Assembly (NCBI GenBank): GCA_008690995.1 | Contig: VRMN01000001.1 | Location: 4,650,001-4,714,000 of the forward strand | Length of the DNA: 64,000 nucleotides | Reading direction: 5' to 3' | DNA from: Porphyridium purpureum | Lineage: Eukaryota > Rhodophyta > Bangiophyceae > Porphyridiales > Porphyridiaceae | Part shown: positions 10,994-20,480 of the stretch, one piece after another | How the letters are laid out: every line of letters starts with the position of its first letter | Numbering within the stretch: position 1 is the first letter of the stretch | Made by a program: the position numbers and the translations under genes | Notes under the pieces: generated by a model | Told to the model about the DNA's origin: nothing | The model's input: only the letters and a program-made list of their open reading frames with translations | Databases searched by the model: none

Positions 10994-11686
10994 ATGCGCG
11001 CGAGCGATGCAGAGACAGAAGCGGACTTCCAAGTGCGCGCCGAGGTAGATCCCAACGCAGATGTGTTGACCCAGATGCAGCAGCGCCTGCACGAAATTTC
11101 AGCACAGATGATGACCTACGTGGGCATCCTGCAGCGGGACGCCCCGGCCATATACCGCGAGAACGAACCCGCGAGTGGCAGTGCCGGGGCGCCGCCGGCG
11201 AAGGTCAAAATCGAGGCGAGCCCGGCGTCTCCGCGCTCGAGCGACACTCGATTTGTGCAAAATATGCTTTTAGAACGTGCCTTGTCGCAAGCCAAAGTGT
11301 ACGCCAGCGATATTGTGACAACTTCGAAGCGCATCGACGTTTTGATTGGAGATGCAGCGTCCGAAATCGAGGCTAACGCGGGGAGAGAGGACGAGGCGCT
11401 ACGTCAGGCATTGGAAGCGCGGGCTGCTGCGCGCGTGCGATACGATTCGGTGCTTGTGCAGGCTCGTCAAGAGTTGGGCAGGGTCACACATGCATCTCTT
11501 ACTCTCGAGAAAACTGAAACTCTGATCAATCGAGATCCCAAAAGCTCTGCAAACACAGCGTCAGAACATGACGACAGGCTCGTGCAGGACGATTTTTCAA
11601 GCGAGGGAGAAGGTGTGATGTCTCCGCGCACTCGAGAGCTGGACTTGGATGAAGAAGATGACATGGATGTCGATTCATTCCTCTGA
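10994..11686 (+). CDS. MED21: Mediator complex subunit 21
   Basis: A 230-residue protein whose first half aligns with Med21/Srb7. The N-terminal helix LTQMQQRLHEISAQM with VGILQRDAP matches the family start (LTQLQD..., GVLQQ). A later stretch, ASDIVTTSKRIDVLIGDAASE, matches the conserved second helix ending in IDVLI. Then comes a long charged coiled coil and an acidic tail (DLDEEDDMDVDSFL). Med21 pairs with Med7 in the middle module of Mediator, bridging transcription factors and RNA polymerase II in the nucleus. The conserved N-terminus begins about 20 residues after the ATG. An insertion rich in Pro/Ala/Ser (about residues 58-85) separates the two helices and makes it longer than the human protein. 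Confidence 0.8.
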   Translation: MRASDAETEADFQVRAEVDPNADVLTQMQQRLHEISAQMMTYVGILQRDAPAIYRENEPASGSAGAPPAKVKIEASPASPRSSDTRFVQNMLLERALSQAKVYASDIVTTSKRIDVLIGDAASEIEANAGREDEALRQALEARAAARVRYDSVLVQARQELGRVTHASLTLEKTETLINRDPKSSANTASEHDDRLVQDDFSSEGEGVMSPRTRELDLDEEDDMDVDSFL

Positions 11687-11943
11687 GAGCTTACTGGTGA
11701 GGTTGATGGGTGGCTGATGCCGGAATATTATGTAAGGCTTTCAGTTTTGATACCTCACAGGTTTCGACCCCTGAGTCCCGCTCGGAAGGCAACTTTGGCA
11801 CAACAGACTTGCAGGCACCTCCTCTTGATTACTCGATTGTCTGTGAAAGCAATCTGTGACCGCAAGCATAGTGGGCTTTGGGACGAGCCACGCCTGTCCG
11901 CGCGATCATACGAACGCATCGAATGAATTGTATTTAATGGTGA
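11687..11943. other. convergent intergenic region, no gene seen
   Basis: About 257 bases between the stop codons of Med21 (+) and the proteasome subunit (-). No convincing reading frame or RNA gene is visible; the space should hold the two 3' UTRs. Confidence 0.5.
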
Positions 11944-12780
11944 CTACGAGGGTGGCGGCCCAGAAGCGGACCCTTCTACAGGTGCAGTGTCGGCTGGCAT
12001 GCCCTGACGCAGATTGGCTCGTTTGGCTTCTTCCAGTGACTTTTTCTCCTCCTCGACGCTTGTCACGTACGAATCGACTTCGGATTCTTCCAAGAGACGC
12101 AAACCAGCCTCCTTGGTCATCACAGCAATTTCGATGTTTTTCGCACTGGATTCAACCACTTCCAGCAACGCGCGAATTGCAAACTTTACCGTCTCAGATT
12201 CGGACAAGGCGGCATCCTCGGTGCCATTTGCCTGTCCAATGAATTCGTCATATTTCTTCTCCAGAAATTCGGTGACCGTTTTGGAATTACGCCCGATTGC
12301 GTTCGCCTTCCACTCCGAGTAAGTCCCCGACGGATCCGTCTGGAAAAGCCTGGGTGAGCCGTCCGTGTCGAAGCCAACGATGAGCGACGAAATTCCGAAC
12401 GGGCGCACGCCACCACTCTGGGTGTAGCGCTGCTGGACTCCCGCAATGTACCGTGTGACATAATCAACAGAAGGAGCGTCTTCGACGGTGAGTCGGTAGC
12501 TCTGGCATTCTACGCGCGCCTTGTTGATGAGCACACGCGCATCTGCCGTGAGACCGGCGAATGCAAGCACAATGTGCTGATCAAGGTTACAGATCTTACG
12601 CACAGTACGAGCCTCCTGCAGCTTTGCGGTGCTCTTCTTTTCCAAACAAAGCACAAGCACGTCCTTGCCGCGCACGCCCACGGCCGTCGTGCCCTTTCGG
12701 ACCGCCTCCATGGCATATTCGACCTGGAACAAGTGCCCGTCCGGTGAAAACACCGTGATTGCGCGATCGTACCGCGACAT
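11944..12780 (-). CDS. 20S proteasome alpha subunit, alpha4/PSMA7 type
   Basis: A 278-residue alpha-type subunit of the 20S core, which forms the outer gate ring. The N-terminal signature [25 protein letters not shown] is the alpha-ring H0 helix and gate motif. [22 protein letters not shown] and the later [13 protein letters not shown] follow family order. The opening [16 protein letters not shown] is closest to PSMA7/PAD1. The C-terminus extends past the fold with an acidic, Ala/Pro-rich tail ([17 protein letters not shown]). It is divergent from SMC6 across a 394-base promoter. Alpha-subunit identity is certain; the exact paralogue is likely. Confidence 0.95.
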   Translation of the reverse strand: MSRYDRAITVFSPDGHLFQVEYAMEAVRKGTTAVGVRGKDVLVLCLEKKSTAKLQEARTVRKICNLDQHIVLAFAGLTADARVLINKARVECQSYRLTVEDAPSVDYVTRYIAGVQQRYTQSGGVRPFGISSLIVGFDTDGSPRLFQTDPSGTYSEWKANAIGRNSKTVTEFLEKKYDEFIGQANGTEDAALSESETVKFAIRALLEVVESSAKNIEIAVMTKEAGLRLLEESEVDSYVTSVEEEKKSLEEAKRANLRQGMPADTAPVEGSASGPPPS

Positions 12781-13174
12781 CGTTCGCGTTGCGTCTTGGC
12801 TGGCTTCTCCGCTACCGCCTTCCCACCCGATCCCTCACGCCCAGGGCTCCGTCCGCTGCTCGCACTCGACCCGCTCGCGCTGGCCTGTCGATCGCCACTA
12901 GCCCCAACCAGTGCGCACCAGCGCCAGCACGTCACCCCCTCGCGACAGGTACAGTCGTCCAGGCGCTCACTGTACACCCACGGTGTGCAATGCGCGCGCG
13001 CGAAAAACGCAGCTGCGTCCGACCGAAAGCGAGACGCCCAGGGACGTGCGCGCCACAGTGGCTGGGCGGCACTCGCCGGCTGAGAGGTGAGCGCGGCAAG
13101 GCGGGCGGGCCGCCGCGGCAGAGTGATTTTGCTGCGCGGCGGTAGCAGCGGGCTGCAGGACAGCGCGGCGGGCC
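12781..13174. promoter_or_regulatory. divergent promoter of proteasome alpha and SMC6 genes
   Basis: This spacer holds two GTAC elements: GGTACAGT at about 12949-12956 and ACTGTACA at 12969-12976, only about 20 bases apart. An alternating CG run follows (about 12991-13000). No TATA box is evident. Confidence 0.5.
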
Positions 13175-16100
13175 ATGTTGCCACCCGGCGCACGCGCTCG
13201 CCAACTCGCAGTCGGCGCCCACGAACTGGCTGCGTCGGCACAAGCAGAGGTGAGCAGGGCGCGCGCCAACAGCAAGAGGAGGCAGGCGCCTTTCTGTGCC
13301 CAAGTCAGTGAGAAAGAGAACGACGGGGCTGGGCCGTCATCCTCAAAAGCCAGGCGGATAGAGGAACGCGCCGGGGATGTGCACGCCTTGTGCGGCGACG
13401 AAGGTCTCTCTGCGAATGGCGAGACGGACTGGATGGACGAGGCAGACGAGGAGAACGAGAATTGTGAACAAGTACAGGAGACGTGCGAGGCAGATAGCTT
13501 CCAAGAGAACACGCTGGATGAAGGAGACGTGCTGGAGGAGGTTGGACGTGAGAAAGACCACTTTGCCAGCGTAGGCATTCTGGAGAGCATCTACGTGGAG
13601 AATTTCATGTGTCATGAATGCTTTGAATTTGAATTCGGGCCAAATGTGAACATTATTCAGGGGGAGAACGGGTCAGGCAAGAGCGCCATTGTTGCAGCAC
13701 TGCAAACGTGCTTGGGAGCCAGTGCAAGTTCCACGGAGCGAGCGCGGGTCGTGTCAGGTCTTATTCGACGCGGGCAAACTCAAGCCCTGATTCGAATCCG
13801 TCTCCGTAATTGCCTAGAGACTTCAACCAGCTCTGGGCTGCCGAATGGTCGCTCGCAGCAGAGAGACTTTGCGTGCGTGGACGACCGTTTCCGACCTTCT
13901 GTGTACGGCAATGCCGTAATCATCGAGCGCCGTATCAAAAAAGAAGGTCAGAACTCGTGGACATTTATGAACGCCAGTATGCAGAAGGTGAAGCCGAACG
14001 GGACGGCGACTAATGAGCTGCGACAAATATGCGACCACTTCAATATTCAGGTCGCGAACCCGGTTTCTATTATGACTCAGACCAAGAGTAAGCAGTTTCT
14101 TGCGACCGGAAAGCCTCAAGACCATTATCGATTTTTCATGGATGCAACGCTGCTCACGGAGGTCAAGCATTGCATCTTGGCGGCCATGGAGTCGAAAAAC
14201 GAGCTCGAACGCGTCCTCTCCAACAAGGAAGAGTACCTACCCCAACTACAGTCAACGCTTGACACGAAACAAAAGCAATTCGAAGAGGCTCAAATCCTAA
14301 GAACCATGGACCAGCGAATGGCGGAACTTGGTATTGCTCTCTCATGGACTTTTGTACGTGACCAGGAACGCGAGCTGGACAGTGCGCGAACGAGTCGAAA
14401 GAAGGCCATCAAACTACTCAAGGTGGTTGACGAAGAGTTTCAGCAAATCGAAGCTGACGTGCGTACTTTAGAAACCCGCATGAATGAGGAGCACGCGAAA
14501 ATTAGGTCGGAGACGGAACGCATGAAAAGCTTTGTTGATCAAAGCAAAGCCATTGAAGCAGAGCTAAACAAGCTCCAATCAACTAAAAAGCAACTTGGAA
14601 GGAGAGAGCTGCAGGTCCAAAGGTCATATGAGCAAGCACGTGCGAGAAGGGCAAACATAGAGGAGAAGATTGTTGAGGAACGCAGGAAGGGTGGTCAGCA
14701 GCAAGCACAAAGAGGTGCTCTGATAGAACAAAAGCAGGCGCTTGACATTGATCGACGGAATTTCGAAGCTAGTCTGGAAAGACTGGAGCGCGATTCAGAT
14801 TTTGCAGCGGACGAAAGTGTCCAGTTTGCTGCGAAACATCGAGAAATGAACGAACGTTGGAAGCGTCAAAAAATGGCGATCAATCAGGTGCGAAGCTCTC
14901 TCGAGCACTTGAAAAATGCAGAGCGAGACGCAATTGCAAAATGGGGCGCGGATGCGCCCCGAGTGCTTCAGATTATTGAAGAGGGGACGCGGCGAGGCCT
15001 TTTTCACATCAAACCTGTCGGGCCTATAGGATCATTTGTGTCGGTGCGTGATCATAAATGGGCAAAGGCAGCCCAGACAGCGATTGGTCGTAACTTGCTG
15101 CAAAGCTTTCTTGTGCATGACTCACACGATGAAAAAGTCTTACGCGGGCTATTGGATCGAATTCGTGTGAGCATGGTTCAGACACCTTTGAATGTCGGCC
15201 CGTACTCAATCCCAGAAGACGCAAGGCCGCCAAGAGAATACCATACCCTGCTTGATCAGCTTGTTGTGTCTCATGATTTGGTATTTAATGTGCTTGTGGA
15301 TCAGGCAGAGATCGAAAGGCACGTCCTTTTTGAAGACAAGGAGGAAATGTTGCATGTGGCAGGCCGGGAACTTCGCAACGTTAAAAATTGCTGGCATGCT
15401 TCGGGCGATCGTGCGTGGAGTCGATACGGCTCAGTGGCTCGGCGGGCGGCTACGGGAGAACACGTGCTCATTGGGTCCAGCGTGAAACACGCCATTCATG
15501 ACGAGGAAGCCAAACTAGCACGGCTGTTGAAAGAACATGGGCAGTTACAACATACCATACGAGAGCATGAGCAGACACGCATGCAACTTTCTAACAGGGA
15601 ATCCCAGGCAAACAAGGAAAAGCAAGCCGTGCAGCGTCAATTAGACGTTCTCCTCCGGCGTCGTGCTGATCTCGAGCGAACGCTAGATGCTCTAGATGAG
15701 GGCTTTGACGCTTACCAGTTTGAAGCTGAAATCAAAAATGTGGATGCAGATGCTGCAGAGGCTTTGCATGAAGTAGAGCATTTGCAATGCGAACTTTCTC
15801 AGTGTGATATTCGGATTGCGGAGCTGATACAGCAGAGGTCTCATCTTGATGCTTCTCTAGACTCAGGCACTGCCGATGAGCTTGAGGCGCAGTACCGTAA
15901 TAGTCAGACGGAGTACGCACAATTATTGCGTTCAAAACAAAGGAAGGTGTCAGTTCTGAATGAGGCAACTCAGAAACGAGAAGCGGCACAGGCCGAAGAA
16001 GACCGATGTCAACGTCTTCTTAATCAAGCGCTTGTGAAAGCAGCCGCAACAGGTTCCGAAAAGCCGCGAGAGGAAGAGTTGCAACGATCGCAAGCTCAAA

Positions 16101-16750
16101 TTGAAGGCGAAATGGAGGCGCTAAGGCACCGGATACGTGACGAATCTTCTCGTTTCGAGGGGAGAGATCTCGAGCAACTAGAACTCGATTTTCTTGATTT
16201 CAAGCGAAAGAAGGAAACAATTGAGGGCCGAATGCATGAGCTGAGGGCCATGAGAGATCGAATTCAGGCAGGCATTGTGAAGCGAAAGAAGTCATGGAGG
16301 CGACTGCGCAAGGATCTGCAGCACATAACGAATTTGCTGTTCGGATACTACCTCGCTCGAAGAAAGCATGCCGGCCGCATTGACTTTGCTGACAAGGAGG
16401 AAACCTTAAACATCACGGTACAGATCGGAACCCACACAAAGGGCGACGGCTCTATTGCGGAAACGAAAGAATTGAGAAGTCTTTCGGGAGGAGAAAAGTC
16501 GTTTGTGACTTTGGCGCTCGTGCTTGCGCTTGGGGAGAGTATGGGAATTCCGTTTCGCATCATGGATGAATTTGATGTGTTCATGGACGAAGCCAACCGA
16601 CATGCTGCGTATGGTATAATCGTGAAAATGGCTTCCGAGCAAAAGAACCGACAATTTATTTTTATCACGCCTCACCAACTTCCAAATATCAAAGCCTCGG
16701 AGTCGTGTAAGATTCAGGTCCTTAGACCTCCGCAGAGGCAGCACAAGTGA
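13175..16750 (+). CDS. SMC6: structural maintenance of chromosomes protein 6 (SMC6)
   Basis: A 1,191-residue SMC ATPase, the SMC6 partner of SMC5 in the DNA-repair complex of the nucleus. An acidic leader (about 1-130) precedes the head: SIYVENFMCHECFEF, then Walker A GENGSGKSAI near residues 163-172. Two long charged coiled coils flank a hinge with GPIGSFVSVRDHKWAKAAQ at about 615. The C-terminal head has the signature LSGGEKSFVTLAL (about 1,102) and Walker B FRIMDEFDVFMDE, a sequence typical of SMC6. The His after it (FITPHQL) is also as in the family. All catalytic motifs are intact. No introns interrupt it. Confidence 0.96.
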   Translation: MLPPGARARQLAVGAHELAASAQAEVSRARANSKRRQAPFCAQVSEKENDGAGPSSSKARRIEERAGDVHALCGDEGLSANGETDWMDEADEENENCEQVQETCEADSFQENTLDEGDVLEEVGREKDHFASVGILESIYVENFMCHECFEFEFGPNVNIIQGENGSGKSAIVAALQTCLGASASSTERARVVSGLIRRGQTQALIRIRLRNCLETSTSSGLPNGRSQQRDFACVDDRFRPSVYGNAVIIERRIKKEGQNSWTFMNASMQKVKPNGTATNELRQICDHFNIQVANPVSIMTQTKSKQFLATGKPQDHYRFFMDATLLTEVKHCILAAMESKNELERVLSNKEEYLPQLQSTLDTKQKQFEEAQILRTMDQRMAELGIALSWTFVRDQERELDSARTSRKKAIKLLKVVDEEFQQIEADVRTLETRMNEEHAKIRSETERMKSFVDQSKAIEAELNKLQSTKKQLGRRELQVQRSYEQARARRANIEEKIVEERRKGGQQQAQRGALIEQKQALDIDRRNFEASLERLERDSDFAADESVQFAAKHREMNERWKRQKMAINQVRSSLEHLKNAERDAIAKWGADAPRVLQIIEEGTRRGLFHIKPVGPIGSFVSVRDHKWAKAAQTAIGRNLLQSFLVHDSHDEKVLRGLLDRIRVSMVQTPLNVGPYSIPEDARPPREYHTLLDQLVVSHDLVFNVLVDQAEIERHVLFEDKEEMLHVAGRELRNVKNCWHASGDRAWSRYGSVARRAATGEHVLIGSSVKHAIHDEEAKLARLLKEHGQLQHTIREHEQTRMQLSNRESQANKEKQAVQRQLDVLLRRRADLERTLDALDEGFDAYQFEAEIKNVDADAAEALHEVEHLQCELSQCDIRIAELIQQRSHLDASLDSGTADELEAQYRNSQTEYAQLLRSKQRKVSVLNEATQKREAAQAEEDRCQRLLNQALVKAAATGSEKPREEELQRSQAQIEGEMEALRHRIRDESSRFEGRDLEQLELDFLDFKRKKETIEGRMHELRAMRDRIQAGIVKRKKSWRRLRKDLQHITNLLFGYYLARRKHAGRIDFADKEETLNITVQIGTHTKGDGSIAETKELRSLSGGEKSFVTLALVLALGESMGIPFRIMDEFDVFMDEANRHAAYGIIVKMASEQKNRQFIFITPHQLPNIKASESCKIQVLRPPQRQHK

Positions 16751-17005
16751 CTTGGTTACAGCAGCAGAACGTCCAACTTCACCTCGTTAAGGAGAGACAA
16801 GTAAATAGGCCTGGCCGTCACTTGGCGTGCCCTGAAAAGAGGCGGCCGCGGTTTTGACGTGGAGGAAGAGGTCATGTATTGAAATGAAACCCGGCAACCG
16901 ACGTGACAGATCACCGATTTGCAAATGCAAGATACAAACCTCGATCTTGGTAGCGCACGGCTGCTGGGGGCAAATCCCAGTAAACCGCTAGACATTCAGT
17001 ACATC
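16751..17005. other. convergent intergenic region between SMC6 and FtsH genes
   Basis: About 255 bases separate two stop codons on opposite strands. No gene-like frame is visible; it should contain both 3' UTRs. Confidence 0.45.
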
Positions 17006-19336
17006 TCAATATCTAATTGTTCTCGCCTTGCGACTGGCCACAAGTTCCTGCAGCTCACTGGCGGTCAAAGTTTCTTGATCGAACAGCCTTTTCGCAACGT
17101 CTTCAAGAAGTGCACGATTCTCGATCAGAGTACGCTTTGCGACTTGATAAGCTGAGCCCACCATCTGCGACAGTTCCTCATCTAATTGGCGCAATGTCTC
17201 TGCGCCTGGAACATTAGCGTTCGGACCATACGCTTCCCGCGAACCCGGCAACGCCATGGTGACTTGCGGAAAGCGTTTGCTGAACCCAAAATCGGTCAGC
17301 ATTTTTCGTGCAACGCGTGTAACTTGTTGAAAGTCGTTGCTCGCTCCGGTAGTGACTCCATCCACACCATACACAATTTCTTCAGCAACGCGGCCCCCTA
17401 AAGCAACGATCAGCTGGCCCAAGAGATACTGTTTCGAGAACAGTCCGGACTCAAGGCGGCTCTCGTCGGGACTGAAGAAAGTAAGCCCGCCAGCGTTTCC
17501 ACGCGGTGTGATGGTGATGCGCTGTACTGTATCGTACATGGGCACGAGTGATCCGAGAATCGCGTGCCCTGCTTCATGGTAGGCCACAAGCCACTTCTTC
17601 TCACGAGACATGCTAGAATTCTTTTTCGCCATCCCGACCGTGATCCGTTCGAGGGCGTCCTCAACGTCCGAAATGTCGATTTGACTTTTTGATTGCCGTG
17701 CTGCAAAAATAGCGGCCTCATTCATGAGATTCTTCAAAGCAGCACCTGAAAAACCGGGCGTGCGACGAGCGATCGACTGTAAATCGACGTCTGGAGCCAT
17801 TTTCTTGTCCTTCGCGTGTACTTCCAATATTGCGACTCGCCCCTGCAGGTCCGGCATGTCAATGGTGATGCGGCGATCGAAGCGGCCTGGCCGAGTAAGG
17901 GCTTTGTCCAGCACGTCTGAACGATTCGTCGCCGCCAAAACAATCACTCCACTGTTACCCTCAAACCCGTCCAGCTCGACTAGAATCTGATTCAGCGTCT
18001 GCTCGCGTTCATCGCTGCCTCCAGTCATGCCAGAACCTCGCTGCCGACCCACTGCATCGATCTCGTCTATGAAGATGATCGAAGGCGCGTGCTTTTTCGC
18101 CTTGCGGAACAAATTTCGAACACGGGAGGCACCGACCCCGACAAACATTTCAACAAACTCGGAGCCAGACACAGTCAACAAAGGAACTCCCGCTTCGCCA
18201 GCCACTGCGCGCGCCAGTAGGGTCTTCCCGGTGCCCGGTGGCCCATCGAGAATGATTCCGCGTGGAATACGAGCTCCAATTTTGGTAAATTTCTCGCTTT
18301 CTCGGAGGAATGTTACGACTTCTTCGAGCTCGACCTTCGCCGCCTGCGCGCCCGCTACATCTGCAAACGTAACACCTGTCGACGGTACCATCTGCACGCG
18401 AGCCGAAGATTTCCCAAAGTCGAGGATGGAAAGACCGTCACCCGCTCCACTGCGGATAAAGGCCAGCACCAAAAATCCAAGCATTGCAGCCGCAACGCTA
18501 GTTCCGATCACTTTGGAGAACTCACTCCGAGGCTTCCGCCTTGGTCGCACGGGGAGCACAGAGATGTCTGTACCTGCCTTGCGAAGTATTCGCAGCAGGT
18601 CTGGGTCGTTCGGTACGGCTTTCACTACGAACATTTCGGAACCGCCTCGAGATTTTGCGAGCAGCCGCTTTGCATCTGGCGTGAAAGTCACACTTTCAAA
18701 CTGACGCTTCTTGGCTTGTTTGACAAAGTCTGAGTAGCGAATGGTCACTGCTGCGGGTCCAGCGTTCCTTTTTGCCGCAGCTTTCTGATTCTCAAGCTCG
18801 GTATACCGGATCTTGCGGTGATGAGTTGCGGCCCTCTTCAATTCAGGTATGCTCTCAATTTCGGCTCTTCGATACAGGGCATGCTTGTGGAGTAGCACTG
18901 CCTCCATGGTAGACGTCTGTGGGTTTCGCGCGCCGGGCAGAGCAAACCGCATTGCGCACGCATAATTCGGGCGCGCCAAGGCAACGCAAATCGCCATGAA
19001 TGTCGCTAGGCAAATCCCATTCAATCTCCGAACAGCCCCAACGAGGCACGGACTCACAGCGCGGTCAAAAAGGGCCGCCAACCGAGCTAGGAGTGACGTG
19101 CACCGCTTGTAAGCGTGGAGTAGGCCACGCAGCACAGCACGGGCACCAAGCGTCGAAAGTGATGATATGCGAGCCGACGGGAACGAGCGCGACTGTGAAG
19201 AATCTGTACCTTGAGCGACGGTGCTGAACGGACGCGGGAGAATGACATGCGGCTGCCCCAACGGATCTGTCGAAGATAATTCGATTCCCACCATAAAAGT
19301 AGAGACTCGATTGCTCGTTTTCCCATTGCGTCTCAT
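17006..19336 (-). CDS. FtsH-type AAA zinc metalloprotease, predicted plastid
   Basis: A membrane-bound ATP-dependent protease of about 776 residues. AAA module: Walker [11 protein letters not shown] (about residue 364), Walker [13 protein letters not shown], the second-region-of-homology segment [19 protein letters not shown]. Protease module: zinc site HEAGH (about residue 586), intact. A long basic Ser/Arg leader, a hydrophobic segment ending [12 protein letters not shown], and a second membrane segment ([14 protein letters not shown]) precede the AAA domain, as in thylakoid FtsH proteins. Plastid location is inferred. The frame extends upstream to 19696 only through a GTG. ATGs lie at 19609, 19336 and 19294; the start is uncertain, and 19336 is chosen because the sequence before it reads like non-coding DNA. 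In plastids such proteases remove damaged photosystem proteins. Confidence 0.9.
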   Translation of the reverse strand: MRRNGKTSNRVSTFMVGIELSSTDPLGQPHVILPRPFSTVAQGTDSSQSRSFPSARISSLSTLGARAVLRGLLHAYKRCTSLLARLAALFDRAVSPCLVGAVRRLNGICLATFMAICVALARPNYACAMRFALPGARNPQTSTMEAVLLHKHALYRRAEIESIPELKRAATHHRKIRYTELENQKAAAKRNAGPAAVTIRYSDFVKQAKKRQFESVTFTPDAKRLLAKSRGGSEMFVVKAVPNDPDLLRILRKAGTDISVLPVRPRRKPRSEFSKVIGTSVAAAMLGFLVLAFIRSGAGDGLSILDFGKSSARVQMVPSTGVTFADVAGAQAAKVELEEVVTFLRESEKFTKIGARIPRGIILDGPPGTGKTLLARAVAGEAGVPLLTVSGSEFVEMFVGVGASRVRNLFRKAKKHAPSIIFIDEIDAVGRQRGSGMTGGSDEREQTLNQILVELDGFEGNSGVIVLAATNRSDVLDKALTRPGRFDRRITIDMPDLQGRVAILEVHAKDKKMAPDVDLQSIARRTPGFSGAALKNLMNEAAIFAARQSKSQIDISDVEDALERITVGMAKKNSSMSREKKWLVAYHEAGHAILGSLVPMYDTVQRITITPRGNAGGLTFFSPDESRLESGLFSKQYLLGQLIVALGGRVAEEIVYGVDGVTTGASNDFQQVTRVARKMLTDFGFSKRFPQVTMALPGSREAYGPNANVPGAETLRQLDEELSQMVGSAYQVAKRTLIENRALLEDVAKRLFDQETLTASELQELVASRKARTIRY

Positions 19337-20480
19337 GCACTGCGCTTGACGCCTTGATCCAAACCCGCCAGCACGTGTGAAGCGGGTAGTTGCTATCTCA
19401 CGCAGCCGGATACCATTGTAACACACGATCGGTCTCACCTGGATGTACGGGGTCGATGCCGTCCGCCCGAAGAAGAAACTGCTGTAGGACACGTAAGCTA
19501 CATTTGCGGCGCCTGCACAAACAGGAAGGTCCGCTGGTCTTCTTGTCCTGCTACCCACGGACCTTGAATACCCGCGGGTCACATCAATGGCGTCGAAAGG
19601 CGCCAGCATTTTTCGACTGCGACGGCGGTCGTGTCTCGAGAAACGCGAAACCTGGTTGTACGACGGACGAAAACAAGTGCGCGCGCGTGTTCTCACGCGG
19701 ATGCACTACCGCGAGCCTCCCCTGCGTGGCGTGCAGGATGGGCTTACAGCTGGCGGCCCGACCAGGACTTCTCCCCACACCACAACCACACTTGGCCACC
19801 GTTCCACTGCACACGAGCCCGAATGGCGCGGGAAGGAGAAGCGCGTCGAGTCCAAGCCACGATGCGCTGTGCCGAACCTTGGTACTGAACCTCTCGCGCG
19901 CTGTACACCCCGGATGACAGCGCTTGGAGCTTAGGGATCCCGCTCGGCTGACGCACACCGCGAACCACAAGCCACCGCTATCGCGCGCGCGCGCCAAGCG
20001 CATGAATTTTTGCCACCGGCACTTGGTGCGCGCGACCACAGTGGCGGCGCTCTGCGTTGCGCGTTGCGCGCGGCTTGCGTGACACCGAGCAGTTTCCGTG
20101 GGCTCTTGCCGGCGACCAAGCGTCGCAACCAGCGCTAACCCCTTCTCGTGCACGCCGCTTATCGGTTACTGTGAAACCGCCAGACCGTTCGCCGCGCGCG
20201 CGCGGTCTTGCAGTACAGCGCAACACGCCGATCGGGGTACAGTCTCGCTAGATTCGTGGTCGAAAATGAAAAACGTTTCGGCTTTGGCGCCTGGTGGAAT
20301 GTGGGAGGGCGCAAAGCCAGCCTAGCCCGTGCTGCTGCGGAGGTATCGTTGTCCCGCACACGCCCACCTAGAAAGGTAGCAGGCGAAGCGCGTTCGAAAG
20401 TACAATTGCTCATTGGCAAAGAGCGAGTGCGCGGGGGCAGGAGTTGGCGTTCGGTACTCCAGAGAGACTGCGGCGGAAAC
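19337..20480. promoter_or_regulatory. divergent promoter region of FtsH and ABC1K genes
   Basis: This GC-rich spacer of up to 1.1 kb carries several GTAC-centred sites: GGTACTGA near 19880, GCTGTACAC near 19901, GCAGTACAGC near 20209, GGTACAGTC near 20237 and AGTACAAT near 20399. Short alternating-CG runs occur near 19980 and 20195. Overlapping frames here have no recognisable protein content. If FtsH starts at its 19609 ATG, the spacer is about 870 bases. Confidence 0.4.
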